Counted from the first letter of the stretch, positions 10,201 to 18,571 are shown. The stretch is DNA of 64,000 nt from Buttiauxella noackiae ATCC 51607 (GCF_001654865.1 NZ_LXEO01000017.1:310001-374000); one strand, 5' to 3'. Translations and numbers: made by a program. The notes: a model not told the origin generated them from the letters alone.

Positions 10201-10522
10201 CGATCCCGTAGAGCAGATGGTTATACATTCGCTCGTTAGCTTTCAGCAGCCCTTCATTCAGTGCCGGTGAACAGACCTGTGATATCAGGTTATCCAGCGC
10301 TTTTTCCGATAACTGGCAGACTTTACCACCCGCCATAAAGGAACGCTTAGACAACGCCTCACGAAGAACCGGACGCAGCAGCACCTCATCCTGTTTATAG
10401 CCCCGGTAATCCATAATCTGTTTCGGGGGTAAAAACGTCCAGCCGAGGCTGGTCAGTAACGTCAGTGCCGGGATTTTGGCGCTGTATTCTTCCTGGAATT
10501 TAGGTTGGTAGTGCTTATCCAC
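7238..10522 (-). CDS. hsdR: Type I restriction endonuclease subunit R
   Basis: 1,094 residues from a GTG at 10522. I chose this over the longest frame (ATG at 10654, inside the upstream gene) because AAGGA stands 7 bases before the GTG and because the protein then begins VDKHYQPKFQEEYSAK, like other HsdR proteins. Order of domains: an N-terminal nuclease with D and EAK of the PD-(D/E)XK site near residues 155-171 (RPDIVCFV, VIEAKSP), then the superfamily 2 translocase with Walker A (HTTGSGKSYTM), the DEAD-like box (LIDEGHRSQGG), FTGTPLL, LLTGFDEP and the arginine motif AIARVNRLHP, then a helical C-terminus that binds the methylase. It translocates and cuts unmethylated DNA as HsdR2M2S1. Confidence 0.95.
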   Translation of the reverse strand: MDKHYQPKFQEEYSAKIPALTLLTSLGWTFLPPKQIMDYRGYKQDEVLLRPVLREALSKRSFMAGGKVCQLSEKALDNLISQVCSPALNEGLLKANERMYNHLLYGIAVTEFVDGKKVNPTIALIDWEHPENNQFHFTEEFTVLRSGGVETRRPDIVCFVNGIPLAVIEAKSPAGHGKKGPTIDEGISQSIRNQLNDEIPQLFAYSQILLSINGYDGRYGTCHTPMKFWAAWREEDITDPQMHALRNHQLSTEQMHALFDHRPSADLDWYQQLIAAGELAVSGQDKLLISLLSPERLLEMTRFFTLFDKKTVKIVARYQQVFGIKRLLERISTRRPDGGREGGVIWHTTGSGKSYTMVFLSKALILHDSLKQCRIVVVTDRVDLEGQLSGTFASGGELAGKDDKAKAMATSGQKLAQQIGSGKERIIFTLIQKFNSATKLPECVNTSPDIIVLIDEGHRSQGGENHVRMKLALPNAAFVAFTGTPLLKEDKTTNKFGPIVHAYTMQRAVEDQAVTPLLYEERIPDLEVNDRAIDAWFDRITDGLSEAQKADLKRKYARKGEVYSADDRIRLIALDIATHFSKNIDEGLKGQLACDSKISAIKYKKYLDEAGLFESAVVISPPDTREGNTEVDESKLPEVTKWWKDNVGTQDESVYTRNVISRFDTDEKLKLLIVVDKLLTGFDEPKNTVLYIDKPLKSHNLIQAIARVNRLHPLKKFGLLIDYRGILAELDTTIGKYQDLASRTQGGYDIKDIDGLYNAMSSEYKRLPHLYNQLWAIFAGVKNKNDTEQLRAVLVPKMEERDGEMVDIHQKTRDDFFEALTAFAGCLKVALQSATFFTDKSFTEQDRNLYKETVKQMSSLRQWAMQVSGEQVNYDDYAEQVKKLLDKHVTGVEVREPDGVYEVGKMGKSEKPEEWDNNKTRNETDIIKTRVTKMIEQELRDDPYAQEAFSRLLRMAIEEAEKLFDHPLKQYLLFREFEEKVEARKLSDIPDALAVNKYAQAYYGVFKKELPEVFAVNDVQVQEKWTKLAFEVDSIIVKAVAENSLNPQDIEKAVKTNLLPLLFTACREIGAGMNQVNRIVETIIQILRVGLMKS

Positions 10523-10592
10523 CCGGTAATCCTTCTTGGCTAAGAGGTGACACTGTATGTCTGTACGGACATACTCAAAAATGAGCGAAGAC

Positions 10593-12377
10593 TTATGATG
10601 AAAAGAACGGCGAGTCCCGATAAAGGCGATTGTACTTGACCTGTTCTGTTTCACCCTTGTTTACATTACCAAATTTCTCCTGATGCGTCGTACAGCAGGA
10701 ACCACAGGATGCACAAATAAATCGTCCTTCTGAACATTTTTCATGCAAATCTCTGCCGTCAATTATTTCGCTACATTTGTAACCAATACAGTGATTAATG
10801 TAATGCCCGATACCAAACTGTTCGCAGGAATGACTGGCACATTTAAAAACGGTCAGGCGATACGCGGCCTGGAAAGGTTTTTTCACAAATCCTTTCGACT
10901 TTGTATCCCAGACGCTGACTTCGACACGAGCATATTTCATATCTGGAACCATCAGCACCCCACAACTTCGGCAATGCAAGCGGGAATGTAATTCTCTGAT
11001 ACGGTTGAAATACCCAGCCAGTTTAATTGGGAAATCCCGCTTAGAAGGTTCGCCTGCAATCAGATAGGTCATGCCATAGTGGGCAAGCCAGTCATAAATA
11101 GTGAAGTCGATGTAATCCCGACTGAGGTCGGGTAGTACCTGCGGATCATGGCAGATTTTCGAACGACAAAGGAATTTTTTCTCTATCGTTCCGTCAGGTT
11201 GTTTTGCATTCCAGTGAAACGCCTCACAGGATAATTCTAAACTTGGGAAACGAATTTGTAATGAACTACATTGTGGGAACAATTTGAAAACAGAAGGATG
11301 ATTTACCGGAATTTTACCCGACAAGACTCCGTGCCATATCTCATGCAGAATAATACTCAGAACGGACTGTTCATCGTTGCGCCCAAGCAACGGTAACAAT
11401 TTACTCAGAATGAAGTATTCAGGATCAGAAGAAATTTCAGTATTCGACTCGATATCATTAACAAAACTGAAATCTTTCCTGAACATCTTCTGTTTAATCA
11501 AATACGTATTGATAAAAGGACTAATCACGGAATGTTTATAAAATTGCTCTCTCGATGAGAATTTCTGCTGATAGGCATCACGGACAAATGGTTGTATATC
11601 CATTTTATTTTTCGTGAAACTACGTCGAACAAAATTCTCTATATCATCATGCCGATGTTCAAGAATCCGCTCGCTGCTTATACAATCGTAAAATGCCAGG
11701 TAGAGAATAGCACTTATAGATATATGGCTGAGTAATTCATTGATGATGTCCGATGTTGAAGCCCCCTGGCAATCCGTAGCCGCAGAACACCTTTTCACCC
11801 AAACAGCGAACTGATCAATGTTATTATCGATAAATGACGAAGGCATGACCGCAGGAGATATTTGTTGTGCGGTCAAATCATCAAAATTCTTATCAGAGGC
11901 GAAAAGTGCAAACTGGTTATCGTAGTTACGTGATTTTAAAAATAGCGGCAAGACTTTTGTAACAGCTATATCACTGGTAACTAACCGAATTATAGCCCTT
12001 TCGCCAAAGGACTGAGTGAGGAAATTAACAACGCTGTCACGATAACGCCAACGAGCGAAATCAACGCCCTCCTCAATAATAGCCCGGAGATATTCAATGA
12101 GGAGCTCAGCCGTCTCCTCATCTGTTTTATCAAGAATGTGAACGTTAAAAGCCGTAGGCTTACCATTTTTACCTATACCTTCCCTGAACAGCACCGGTGT
12201 ATTGTCAGCGGGTGTATAGTTCCGGCTTATCTCATTCTTATGAAAAAACAGCTCATTACCATTCTCTGATAAGAGAAAGCCAAAGTTATTCTCCCGATCC
12301 GTTTTGCTGTTGTAGCCTCCAAACCAGAGAACATTTCCCATGTACCACCGGGAACGATCCAGATTGTTCACTGCCAT
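10593..12377 (-). CDS. Cold-shock-domain protein with C-terminal cysteine clusters, unknown role in type I operon
   Basis: 594 residues from the ATG at 12377 (GGAAGGGGG precedes it; the longer frame would overlap the yecA-like gene). Residues ~8-50 resemble a cold-shock OB fold: GNVLWFGGY, then NNFGFLLSENGNELFFHKNEI, matching the RNP1 and RNP2 positions. The middle ~350 residues are unrecognised and helical in character. The last ~150 residues hold many cysteines (CRSCG, KCASHSC, CIGYKC, CASCGSCC) and look like several zinc-binding modules. It lies between the yecA-like gene and hsdR on the same strand, with 70 bases before the hsdR GTG. A nucleic-acid-binding accessory of the restriction system is my inference; no function is known to me. 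Confidence 0.6.
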   Translation of the reverse strand: MAVNNLDRSRWYMGNVLWFGGYNSKTDRENNFGFLLSENGNELFFHKNEISRNYTPADNTPVLFREGIGKNGKPTAFNVHILDKTDEETAELLIEYLRAIIEEGVDFARWRYRDSVVNFLTQSFGERAIIRLVTSDIAVTKVLPLFLKSRNYDNQFALFASDKNFDDLTAQQISPAVMPSSFIDNNIDQFAVWVKRCSAATDCQGASTSDIINELLSHISISAILYLAFYDCISSERILEHRHDDIENFVRRSFTKNKMDIQPFVRDAYQQKFSSREQFYKHSVISPFINTYLIKQKMFRKDFSFVNDIESNTEISSDPEYFILSKLLPLLGRNDEQSVLSIILHEIWHGVLSGKIPVNHPSVFKLFPQCSSLQIRFPSLELSCEAFHWNAKQPDGTIEKKFLCRSKICHDPQVLPDLSRDYIDFTIYDWLAHYGMTYLIAGEPSKRDFPIKLAGYFNRIRELHSRLHCRSCGVLMVPDMKYARVEVSVWDTKSKGFVKKPFQAAYRLTVFKCASHSCEQFGIGHYINHCIGYKCSEIIDGRDLHEKCSEGRFICASCGSCCTTHQEKFGNVNKGETEQVKYNRLYRDSPFFSS

Positions 12378-12399
12378 GAGCAAGCCCCCTTCCGCTTTG

Positions 12400-13083
12400 T
12401 CAGTGCAGGCAGCACTTTTTAAATTTTTTACCGCTGCCACACTGACACGGGTCATTACGACCGGGCAGTTTTTCTGCCCCCTTCACGGGAACAGGCCGGG
12501 ATGATGCCTCTGACATTCTCACCGACAACCAGTGCTGGTAAAGCGCCAGTGCCGCAGGCTGAATTAGAGTAATACTCTGTTCAAATTGAACAGGTGACAT
12601 TTTCTCAACCACTGGGAAGTTCTTTTCGATACCATGAAGGGCTATCGCCTCCAGCGAGGGACGTAAGGCCTCTGGCAAGGCTGACCAGTCATCCAGAGAC
12701 CGGCCTTTCATATACCCGAAACACCACTCTTCGACGATGGTATATGTCTTCCCCTTCACCTCACGTCCATTGAAAATCGGTTCAAACTGTTCAGGGGCCT
12801 CATACAGGCAGCCAGCGATATCGTTCATATGCTGAAAACACAGCCCCACAAAACGCGTCATCTCTTTTTCAGTGGTCCAGTGAGGGTGGTAGTCACCACG
12901 ACCCCAGATAGCACTAAGCCAGGTATTAGGGGGGATCATATTCGGGCCAGAGACAACCGCCGTCAGGAAGCCATCCAGCTCAGAGAAACAGAGTACAGAG
13001 CCATCATTGCCGTATTTCAGCAACACCTCTTCCAGCCAGTCGATTTCCCGGTCAATCAGCGGCCCGCTTTTCGTCAGTTTCAT
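12400..13083 (-). CDS. YecA-like protein (UPF0149 family) with SEC-C zinc motif
   Basis: 227 residues closely similar to chromosomal E. coli YecA: ELDGFLTAVVSGP, TIVEEWCFGYMKG and EAIALHGIEKNF are shared blocks. It ends in the SEC-C metal-binding tail GRNDPCQCGSGKKFKKCC, the motif SecA uses to bind zinc, ribosomes and SecB. In E. coli yecA lies just downstream of leuZ, so finding a homologue inside an island at leuZ is notable: it may have been captured at the integration site, or be a regular accessory of this restriction operon. Its ATG overlaps the hsdS stop (13080-13083). Molecular function is unknown in the whole family. Confidence 0.85.
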   Translation of the reverse strand: MKLTKSGPLIDREIDWLEEVLLKYGNDGSVLCFSELDGFLTAVVSGPNMIPPNTWLSAIWGRGDYHPHWTTEKEMTRFVGLCFQHMNDIAGCLYEAPEQFEPIFNGREVKGKTYTIVEEWCFGYMKGRSLDDWSALPEALRPSLEAIALHGIEKNFPVVEKMSPVQFEQSITLIQPAALALYQHWLSVRMSEASSRPVPVKGAEKLPGRNDPCQCGSGKKFKKCCLH

Positions 13084-14309
13084 GCAGCAACAGCCTCATC
13101 GATTTTCACCCGACGTTTACCGGTCAGTAATTGCTGCATCAGGGCTTTTTTCTCGTCTTTCAGGCAAGCGAGTTTTTTCTCCAGCGTGGCGATTTCGTCG
13201 TCGGCAGCGGACAGGACTGTGGCGATTTTTTGTTGTTCTTCAATCTCAGGATAAGGAAGTTTCAAAAAAGAGAAATCTTCATAGCTGATTTGTTTTCCAT
13301 CTCTAATTCCAATAACTGCGACGGCAAGATGCCCAATAAAATTGTAAGATTTGTAATATTGCATATAAAACTCATCTACTATTTTTTTTATTGGGGTTAA
13401 CACTGTATACGCAGGGCTCACCAATCCTCGATAACGAGAGTATTCCAATCCCCCTTGGAATGATCGTAAGCTAATTATAAAATTACCCGAAACAACCAAC
13501 TTATAGCCCTTCGTTGAGCCATCAGGCATTACAACCCTACGCTCTAACATCGAACGAGGTATTACGCCCAGGTCTTGAGTTACTGCCAGAAGCTCCTCAT
13601 CCTCAGAATTATTCTTTTGCGAAATAGTCTTAAACAGTTCTGCTGCCCTAAGCCATTTCCACTTCCCACTAAACCTCACCCCATTCTCATCCAGCAACCG
13701 TTTCTCCCCGGTAATCAATTGCTGCATCAGGGCTTTTTTCTGCTGCTGACTGTTGGCGAGAAGCTTTTCCGTCACCGTAATTGCCTTATCCCAGGTCGAC
13801 AGAATTTGGGCGATTTTCTTTTGCTCAACGATAGGAGGGAGCAACAAAGGCATTTTTTCAAGGGATGCTTTGTTTAGCTTGTACCTACCCGCCCCTTGCC
13901 GACTCAAGAAACTGAAAATGTCCCTATGCATAAAATAGTAGTAAAACCATTCTCTTGAGGCCTCTTTCGTTCCTTCAATAATATGAGCATGGTTATTAAC
14001 TGTACATTTCCCATCCACCAACTGCGTCATTGAATATTTTTCAAACTTCAGGAAGTGATCACCATCTTCTCCAATCAAAGCATAACTTCCATCTTGTTCA
14101 AAAGCGCCAATATAACCTTGGATCTTAGTCGGTCCGTAATAAGGATAGTTGCCCGGACTCATACTACGTTCTTCTTCGCTAATCGGCTTCCGTAAGTTAT
14201 TACGGATGCAAAACGCCTTACCTACATAAGTGAATTGCCACCCGTGAGGCACGCTTTTAATTCTTGCCTGCATCAATTCTAGTTGATTTATCTCGTAATT
14301 AAACGCCAT
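13080..14309 (-). CDS. hsdS: Type I restriction-modification specificity subunit S
   Basis: 409 residues built as two half-subunits. Each target-recognition domain ends in a conserved helical spacer: EQKKIAQILSTWDKAITV...KKALMQQLITGEKR near residues 160-200, and EQQKIATVLSAADDEIATL...KKALMQQLLTGKRR near residues 360-400. This gives the DNA specificity of the HsdMS methylase and the HsdRMS endonuclease, each domain reading one half of a bipartite site. The recognised sequence cannot be told from the protein. The start lies 11 bases inside the hsdM stop region. The first recognition domain contains a lysine/arginine-rich N-terminal segment and both domains have lower GC than hsdM, as is common for exchanged specificity domains. 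Confidence 0.95.
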   Translation of the reverse strand: MAFNYEINQLELMQARIKSVPHGWQFTYVGKAFCIRNNLRKPISEEERSMSPGNYPYYGPTKIQGYIGAFEQDGSYALIGEDGDHFLKFEKYSMTQLVDGKCTVNNHAHIIEGTKEASREWFYYYFMHRDIFSFLSRQGAGRYKLNKASLEKMPLLLPPIVEQKKIAQILSTWDKAITVTEKLLANSQQQKKALMQQLITGEKRLLDENGVRFSGKWKWLRAAELFKTISQKNNSEDEELLAVTQDLGVIPRSMLERRVVMPDGSTKGYKLVVSGNFIISLRSFQGGLEYSRYRGLVSPAYTVLTPIKKIVDEFYMQYYKSYNFIGHLAVAVIGIRDGKQISYEDFSFLKLPYPEIEEQQKIATVLSAADDEIATLEKKLACLKDEKKALMQQLLTGKRRVKIDEAVAA

Positions 14310-15822
14310 AACCCAACTCCTTCAGATAACCCGCCATCTCAACTTCCAGCTTTGCCAGTTCCACCTTCAGTTGCTCACGCTCTGCTCGCACCGCCACCAG
14401 GTCAATCTCATCCTCTTCTTCAAAGGTATCGACATAGCGCGGAATATTGAGGTTGTAGTCGTTGTCCTGAATTTCCTTCAGGCTGGCAAGATAGGCGTAT
14501 TTCTCGACGTTATCGCCATCACGGTAGGTCTTGACGATTTTCTTAATGTTTTCTTCGCTAAGCTGGTTCTGGTTTTTACCTGCCTTGAATTCACGGCTGG
14601 CATCGATAAACAGCACCTTGTCATCAACTTTCTGCTTTTTGAAAATCAGAATCGCAGCCGGAATCCCCGTACCGTAGAACAGTTTTTCCGGCAGACCAAT
14701 TACCGCATCCAGTAAATTTTCTTCGATCAGTTTCTGGCGAATTTTACCTTCGCTGGAGCCACGGAAAAGCACACCGTGTGGCACAACTACGCCCATACGG
14801 CCAGTTCCCGGTTTCAGGGTTTCTATCATATGCGAAATAAAAGCGTAATCACCTTTGGTCTTCGGCGGTACACCACGACGGAAACGACCAAACTTATCGT
14901 TCTCGGCCTCATCATGGCCCCACTTGTCCAGACTAAACGGCGGGTTAGCGGTCACGATATCAAACAGCATCAGATCGCCATTTTTATCGAGCAGCTTCGG
15001 GTTACGAATGGTATCGCCCCACTCGATTTTATGGTTGTCTTCGCCGTGAAGGAACATGTTCATTTTCGCCAGCGACCATGTAGATCCAATCGCCTCCTGA
15101 CCGAACAAGGCATAGTTACGACTATCATGCCCGGAGACAATTTTACGCCCACACTTCATCAATAATGAACCGGAACCACAGGCTGGATCGCAGATGGTAT
15201 CACCCGGTTGCGGATCGAGCAGTTCAGCAATCAGGTCCGAAACTTCCGGCGGGGTATAGAACTCCCCGGCTTTCTGCCCACCGCTGGCGGCAAAGTTTTT
15301 GATCAGGTATTCGTAAGCATTGCCGATAACGTCCAGCGTACCGACACGACTCGGCTTCAGGTTGAGATCTTCACCGGCGAAGTCTTCCAGTAGCTGGCGA
15401 AGGATGGTGTTTTTCTGTTTTTCTTCGCCAAGACGATCGGTGTTAAACGAAATATCCTGGAACACGCTTTTCCCGGCATCTTTCAGTTTGGTTCCGTTGG
15501 CTTCTTCGATTGCATGCAGAGCCTGATCGATACGCTCACCGTTACCCGGCTCATGGCGGCGTTCGTACAGCGCATAAAAGCTGGCACTTTTTGGCAGCAC
15601 AAAACGCTCGTTAGCCATCATCGCTTCAATCAGTTCCGGCGCATCGCCATACTGTTCTTTGTATTCATCATAGTGATCTTGCCAGACATCCGAAATGTAC
15701 TTAAGGAACAGCATGGTAAGGATAAAGTCTTTATAGGTATCAGCACTGATGGTGCCACGGAACGTATCACACGCGGCCCACAGGGCTTTGTTGATCGTAT
15801 CCTGACTGATTTTGTCGTTCAT
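14299..15822 (-). CDS. hsdM: Type I restriction-modification DNA methyltransferase subunit M
   Basis: 507 residues, close to the usual ~500-530. The N-terminal helical domain is followed by GEFYTPPEV, the S-adenosylmethionine motif I (CDPACGSGSLLM near residue 215) and the catalytic motif IV NPPFSLDKWG, identifying an N6-adenine methylase of the gamma class. It protects host sites and forms the core of the restriction complex. A ribosome site (CAGGA) stands before the ATG. It is the first gene of the leftward operon; its promoter must lie in the 330-base region shared with the divergent unknown gene at 16153. It overlaps hsdS by 11 bases. Confidence 0.96.
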   Translation of the reverse strand: MNDKISQDTINKALWAACDTFRGTISADTYKDFILTMLFLKYISDVWQDHYDEYKEQYGDAPELIEAMMANERFVLPKSASFYALYERRHEPGNGERIDQALHAIEEANGTKLKDAGKSVFQDISFNTDRLGEEKQKNTILRQLLEDFAGEDLNLKPSRVGTLDVIGNAYEYLIKNFAASGGQKAGEFYTPPEVSDLIAELLDPQPGDTICDPACGSGSLLMKCGRKIVSGHDSRNYALFGQEAIGSTWSLAKMNMFLHGEDNHKIEWGDTIRNPKLLDKNGDLMLFDIVTANPPFSLDKWGHDEAENDKFGRFRRGVPPKTKGDYAFISHMIETLKPGTGRMGVVVPHGVLFRGSSEGKIRQKLIEENLLDAVIGLPEKLFYGTGIPAAILIFKKQKVDDKVLFIDASREFKAGKNQNQLSEENIKKIVKTYRDGDNVEKYAYLASLKEIQDNDYNLNIPRYVDTFEEEDEIDLVAVRAEREQLKVELAKLEVEMAGYLKELGYGV

Positions 15823-16152
15823 GAATCATCCTGGTCTGAAGAAAAGCCTGCGATGCAGGGCATTGCATCGTAAAAAATTGCGTTAAATGATACCTCAAGA
15901 CACGCCCCTGGACACACCAGAATCGCGGTATCTTGAAGGGAATTGTCCAATTGATACTGACAGATGACTTACGGATGCCCTTATGCTTACAAGCTTATAA
16001 ATTCTAATACTATTAGCAGGATAGACTCGATGTAAGCTATGGTGTAAAACTACCGTTGGGGTAAATAACCTACTCATACTCTTGTAATCAAAGCACTACC
16101 TTGCAAACCTCCATCAGTAAAAGGGTATCTGCCCTATATAAAGAGGCACATT
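15823..16152. promoter_or_regulatory. Divergent control region between hsdM and the unknown gene at 16153
   Basis: This 330-base gap must hold the promoters of both the restriction operon (leftward) and the gene at 16153 (rightward). Visible structure: a perfect 7-base-arm palindrome at 15851-15870 (CGATGCA, six bases, TGCATCG) 29 bases upstream of the hsdM start, a plausible operator; and one copy of a 24-base repeat at 16041-16064 described separately. I could not settle on -35/-10 boxes. Confidence 0.4.
16041..16064 (+). repeat. 24-base direct repeat, left copy (candidate att site)
   Basis: Reads GGTGTAAAACT, then A, then CCGTTGGGGTAA. The same sequence with G at the variable base occurs at 25878-25901 in the same orientation. 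The two copies bracket the piPolB module, which contains its own tyrosine recombinase and AlpA-type excisionase. This is what attL and attR of an integrated element look like; a pair of regulator-binding or replication sites is the alternative. Confidence 0.6.
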
Positions 16153-17301
16153 ATGTTTGAAAACTATCTTGAACACCCTGACCGGCATCCTAAAAACGCT
16201 CAACTGCTCGCTAAATATCAGCCTGATATTGATAAATTATCCGAAATTTTCACTGAGGATGATTTACTATATCTGATGACACAAGAACAACCGGATGGCA
16301 CGCGTAAGATGCGCCCGTCATTAGCCTCTATCGAGATATTCGCGCCCTCCGCATTATTGTCCAATTATATTAATTTTTTTCAGTATACTGATTACCTTGA
16401 AAAATGGTGCAAACTACAACGTAAGGAGTTCGACGTACTGACCATTAATATCTACGGCCTTAACTCCATTAAACAAAATAGAATTCCGGGCAATGTTTTA
16501 AAGGAAGTTGATGCCTTTATGGAAGAATTACTGAATAAGGCAACCGACGAGCCAACAAATCCGATTCTCACATTGCTAAATATTCTTGATACACTTGCGG
16601 ATGAAAAAACATATCAAAATAACAAACCCTACATCTGGAATGGTAAGTTTTCAATATCCATTCATAACATAGCACTCAAAATTGCCCGCAGAAAAATCAT
16701 AACCTATATCAAATCCTCAGATTTCACAAATTCACTCCCGAAAGTTTCAAATCTGGAACCTCAGGATACCGCCCTCCTTTTCTTTGCGCGATTTTGTAAT
16801 GGATTTTATTTCCACTTTCTTTTGCAAATAATAAAAAGAATGAAAACTCATGGACTTATTGAAGGTAATCACCTCCACCACCCTGCCATGATGCAATTAA
16901 TTACCCTTGCAATGTTACCCTATGAAGTTATACAGCATGCTCTTGATGGTAAAGACCATACAATCACACCAACTTGTCCTGACAAATTTGTTATTAATGA
17001 AACCATCCCCAGAAACAAAGAAAACCTGACAGGAATCCAAAAAAACATAAACCAGACCTTATACAAAACCTATATTTACATTGCACTGCTTATCTTCCCA
17101 GAATGGAAACCCACAGCCAAAGAAATCATCCTTTTTCTTGAAGGAAAGAGCCTTACTGTTAAAAAAAACGGCCCAACTATTAAAGGATTATTGGACTTAA
17201 AATCGACAGCGTTTGGACTACCTTCAAAGATTAACGATGTAGGTCGTCTCAGCAAAGAGGAATATGTCACCCGATTACTATTACTTGCTCAGACTAAATG
17301 A
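16153..17301 (+). CDS. Unknown 382-aa protein at the left edge of the piPolB module
   Basis: I do not recognise this protein. GAGG stands 6 bases before the ATG. The sequence is lysine/asparagine-rich and AT-rich compared with the neighbouring restriction genes, has no signal peptide, and shows no nuclease, ATPase or HTH signature I can name. Hydrophobic stretches such as ALLFFARFCNGFYFHFLLQII and TYIYIALLIF may be buried helices rather than membrane spans. It starts 89 bases inside the left 24-base repeat and reads toward the recombinase gene, 148 bases away, so it travels with the module. A 8-base-arm inverted repeat (17350-17379) follows it. Confidence 0.55.
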   Translation: MFENYLEHPDRHPKNAQLLAKYQPDIDKLSEIFTEDDLLYLMTQEQPDGTRKMRPSLASIEIFAPSALLSNYINFFQYTDYLEKWCKLQRKEFDVLTINIYGLNSIKQNRIPGNVLKEVDAFMEELLNKATDEPTNPILTLLNILDTLADEKTYQNNKPYIWNGKFSISIHNIALKIARRKIITYIKSSDFTNSLPKVSNLEPQDTALLFFARFCNGFYFHFLLQIIKRMKTHGLIEGNHLHHPAMMQLITLAMLPYEVIQHALDGKDHTITPTCPDKFVINETIPRNKENLTGIQKNINQTLYKTYIYIALLIFPEWKPTAKEIILFLEGKSLTVKKNGPTIKGLLDLKSTAFGLPSKINDVGRLSKEEYVTRLLLLAQTK

Positions 17302-17349
17302 ACTCATAGCGTCACGGCCCGCAGAGAAAGGTCATCTGTAGATAAAAAA

Positions 17350-17379
17350 CACAGTTCTAAATTGAAATGATGAACTGTG
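17350..17379. repeat. Inverted repeat before the recombinase gene
   Basis: CACAGTTC and GAACTGTG are separated by 14 bases. There is no T-run, so it is more likely a regulator site for the recombinase gene than a terminator. Confidence 0.35.
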
Positions 17380-17449
17380 AAAATGACAACTCGCAATTAG
17401 CTCACTTGACATCGTATTTTTCCTGGCACACATTCACAGGAGAACTACG

Positions 17450-18571
17450 ATGTCCATTATTGATCTGCGTTTCAGCACTAAATCACTTCAGCAACTGCCA
17501 CATCCGACGACTGGTTGCCAGGAATACCGTGATATTCACTGCCCCCATCTGAGGGCGCTGGTCTATCCCAATCAAATTACGCTCGCGTTTCGGGCGACCA
17601 TTAACAATCAACGTATTTATGAAACACTTGGGACGTTCCCACATCTCGATATTGAAGATGCCCGCCTGAACACTATGATTCGGCTTGGTAATAAAAAACG
17701 CCTTGCCATACAGTCCCGCCGTCATACCGTTGAACAGGCTATCAACGACTTATGGCTTCCTGATATGCAGCTATATAAGAAAAGCCCTCAGTCTGAACTG
17801 TCGAAGCTCAATCGCTATATCCGTCCCTTCTGGGGACAGCGTCGCCTGCGTGATATTACTGCCGGTGAAATCGAAAAATTCGCGGCTGACCTGCGTTCAA
17901 CATTACGTCCGGCAACCATAAATCGCCTCCTTGCACTACTCTCTAAGATATGTTCTCTGGCTGTACGTGCTGAATGGATAAATCATTCTCCGATGACCCA
18001 CGTTCGTTATCTGAAAGAGAATAACGTCCGGTATCGCACACTTTCTGCCACGGAAATCCCATTATTTATTGCTGCCGCTGAAGCACTGAATACACCCGCT
18101 GCTGATGCCATATTGCTCGCACTTTATACCGGTATGCGCATTGGCGAAGTTTGTACCCTTAAATGGGATTACTGGCATCCTGATGCACAGCAGTTACTTC
18201 TCCCGGATACGAAATCAGGGCATCCATTCACCTGCCCGCTTGCAAAGCCCGCAGTGTCCATTATTCAGCGACAGGAACAACTGGCACTCAGTATGAGCTG
18301 GATTTTTCCTCGCCTTACTGACGCCACTCGTCAATTGAGCTATCCGCGTGAAACCTTTGCCCGAATCTGCCGGGATGCTGGCATTGAAAATCTGCGCATA
18401 CATGACCTTCGCCGGACGTTTGCAACCCGCGTGCTACAGGCGACCAGCGATATTGCCATGGCCTCCCGGTTACTGAATCACCATTCACTCACTGCCACCC
18501 GCCGCTATGCCTTTCATAATACAGCGGATGCTCAGGCGGTAGTATCACAAGTGGTTGATACATTTAAATAA
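17450..18571 (+). CDS. Tyrosine recombinase/integrase of the piPolB module
   Basis: 373 residues, preceded by GGAG at 7 bases. The C-terminal catalytic domain has the recombinase residues: R in LYTGMRIGEVCTLKW, the H-x-x-R box in IHDLRRTFATRVL, then LLNHHSLTATRRYAF holding the second histidine and the nucleophilic tyrosine. The N-terminal part has a DUF4102-like start (YPNQITLAFRATINNQRIYETLG.FPHLDIEDAR) and a SAM-like core-binding domain. It is expected to integrate and excise the element at short identical sites, helped by the AlpA-like protein downstream. Pipolins of E. coli encode this kind of recombinase near the polymerase. It is clearly different from the second integrase at 27904. Confidence 0.92.
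   Translation: MSIIDLRFSTKSLQQLPHPTTGCQEYRDIHCPHLRALVYPNQITLAFRATINNQRIYETLGTFPHLDIEDARLNTMIRLGNKKRLAIQSRRHTVEQAINDLWLPDMQLYKKSPQSELSKLNRYIRPFWGQRRLRDITAGEIEKFAADLRSTLRPATINRLLALLSKICSLAVRAEWINHSPMTHVRYLKENNVRYRTLSATEIPLFIAAAEALNTPAADAILLALYTGMRIGEVCTLKWDYWHPDAQQLLLPDTKSGHPFTCPLAKPAVSIIQRQEQLALSMSWIFPRLTDATRQLSYPRETFARICRDAGIENLRIHDLRRTFATRVLQATSDIAMASRLLNHHSLTATRRYAFHNTADAQAVVSQVVDTFK

Noticed and set aside
15851..15870. Palindrome as a terminator for a rightward gene
   Set aside because: No rightward gene ends there; it lies just upstream of hsdM and fits an operator better.
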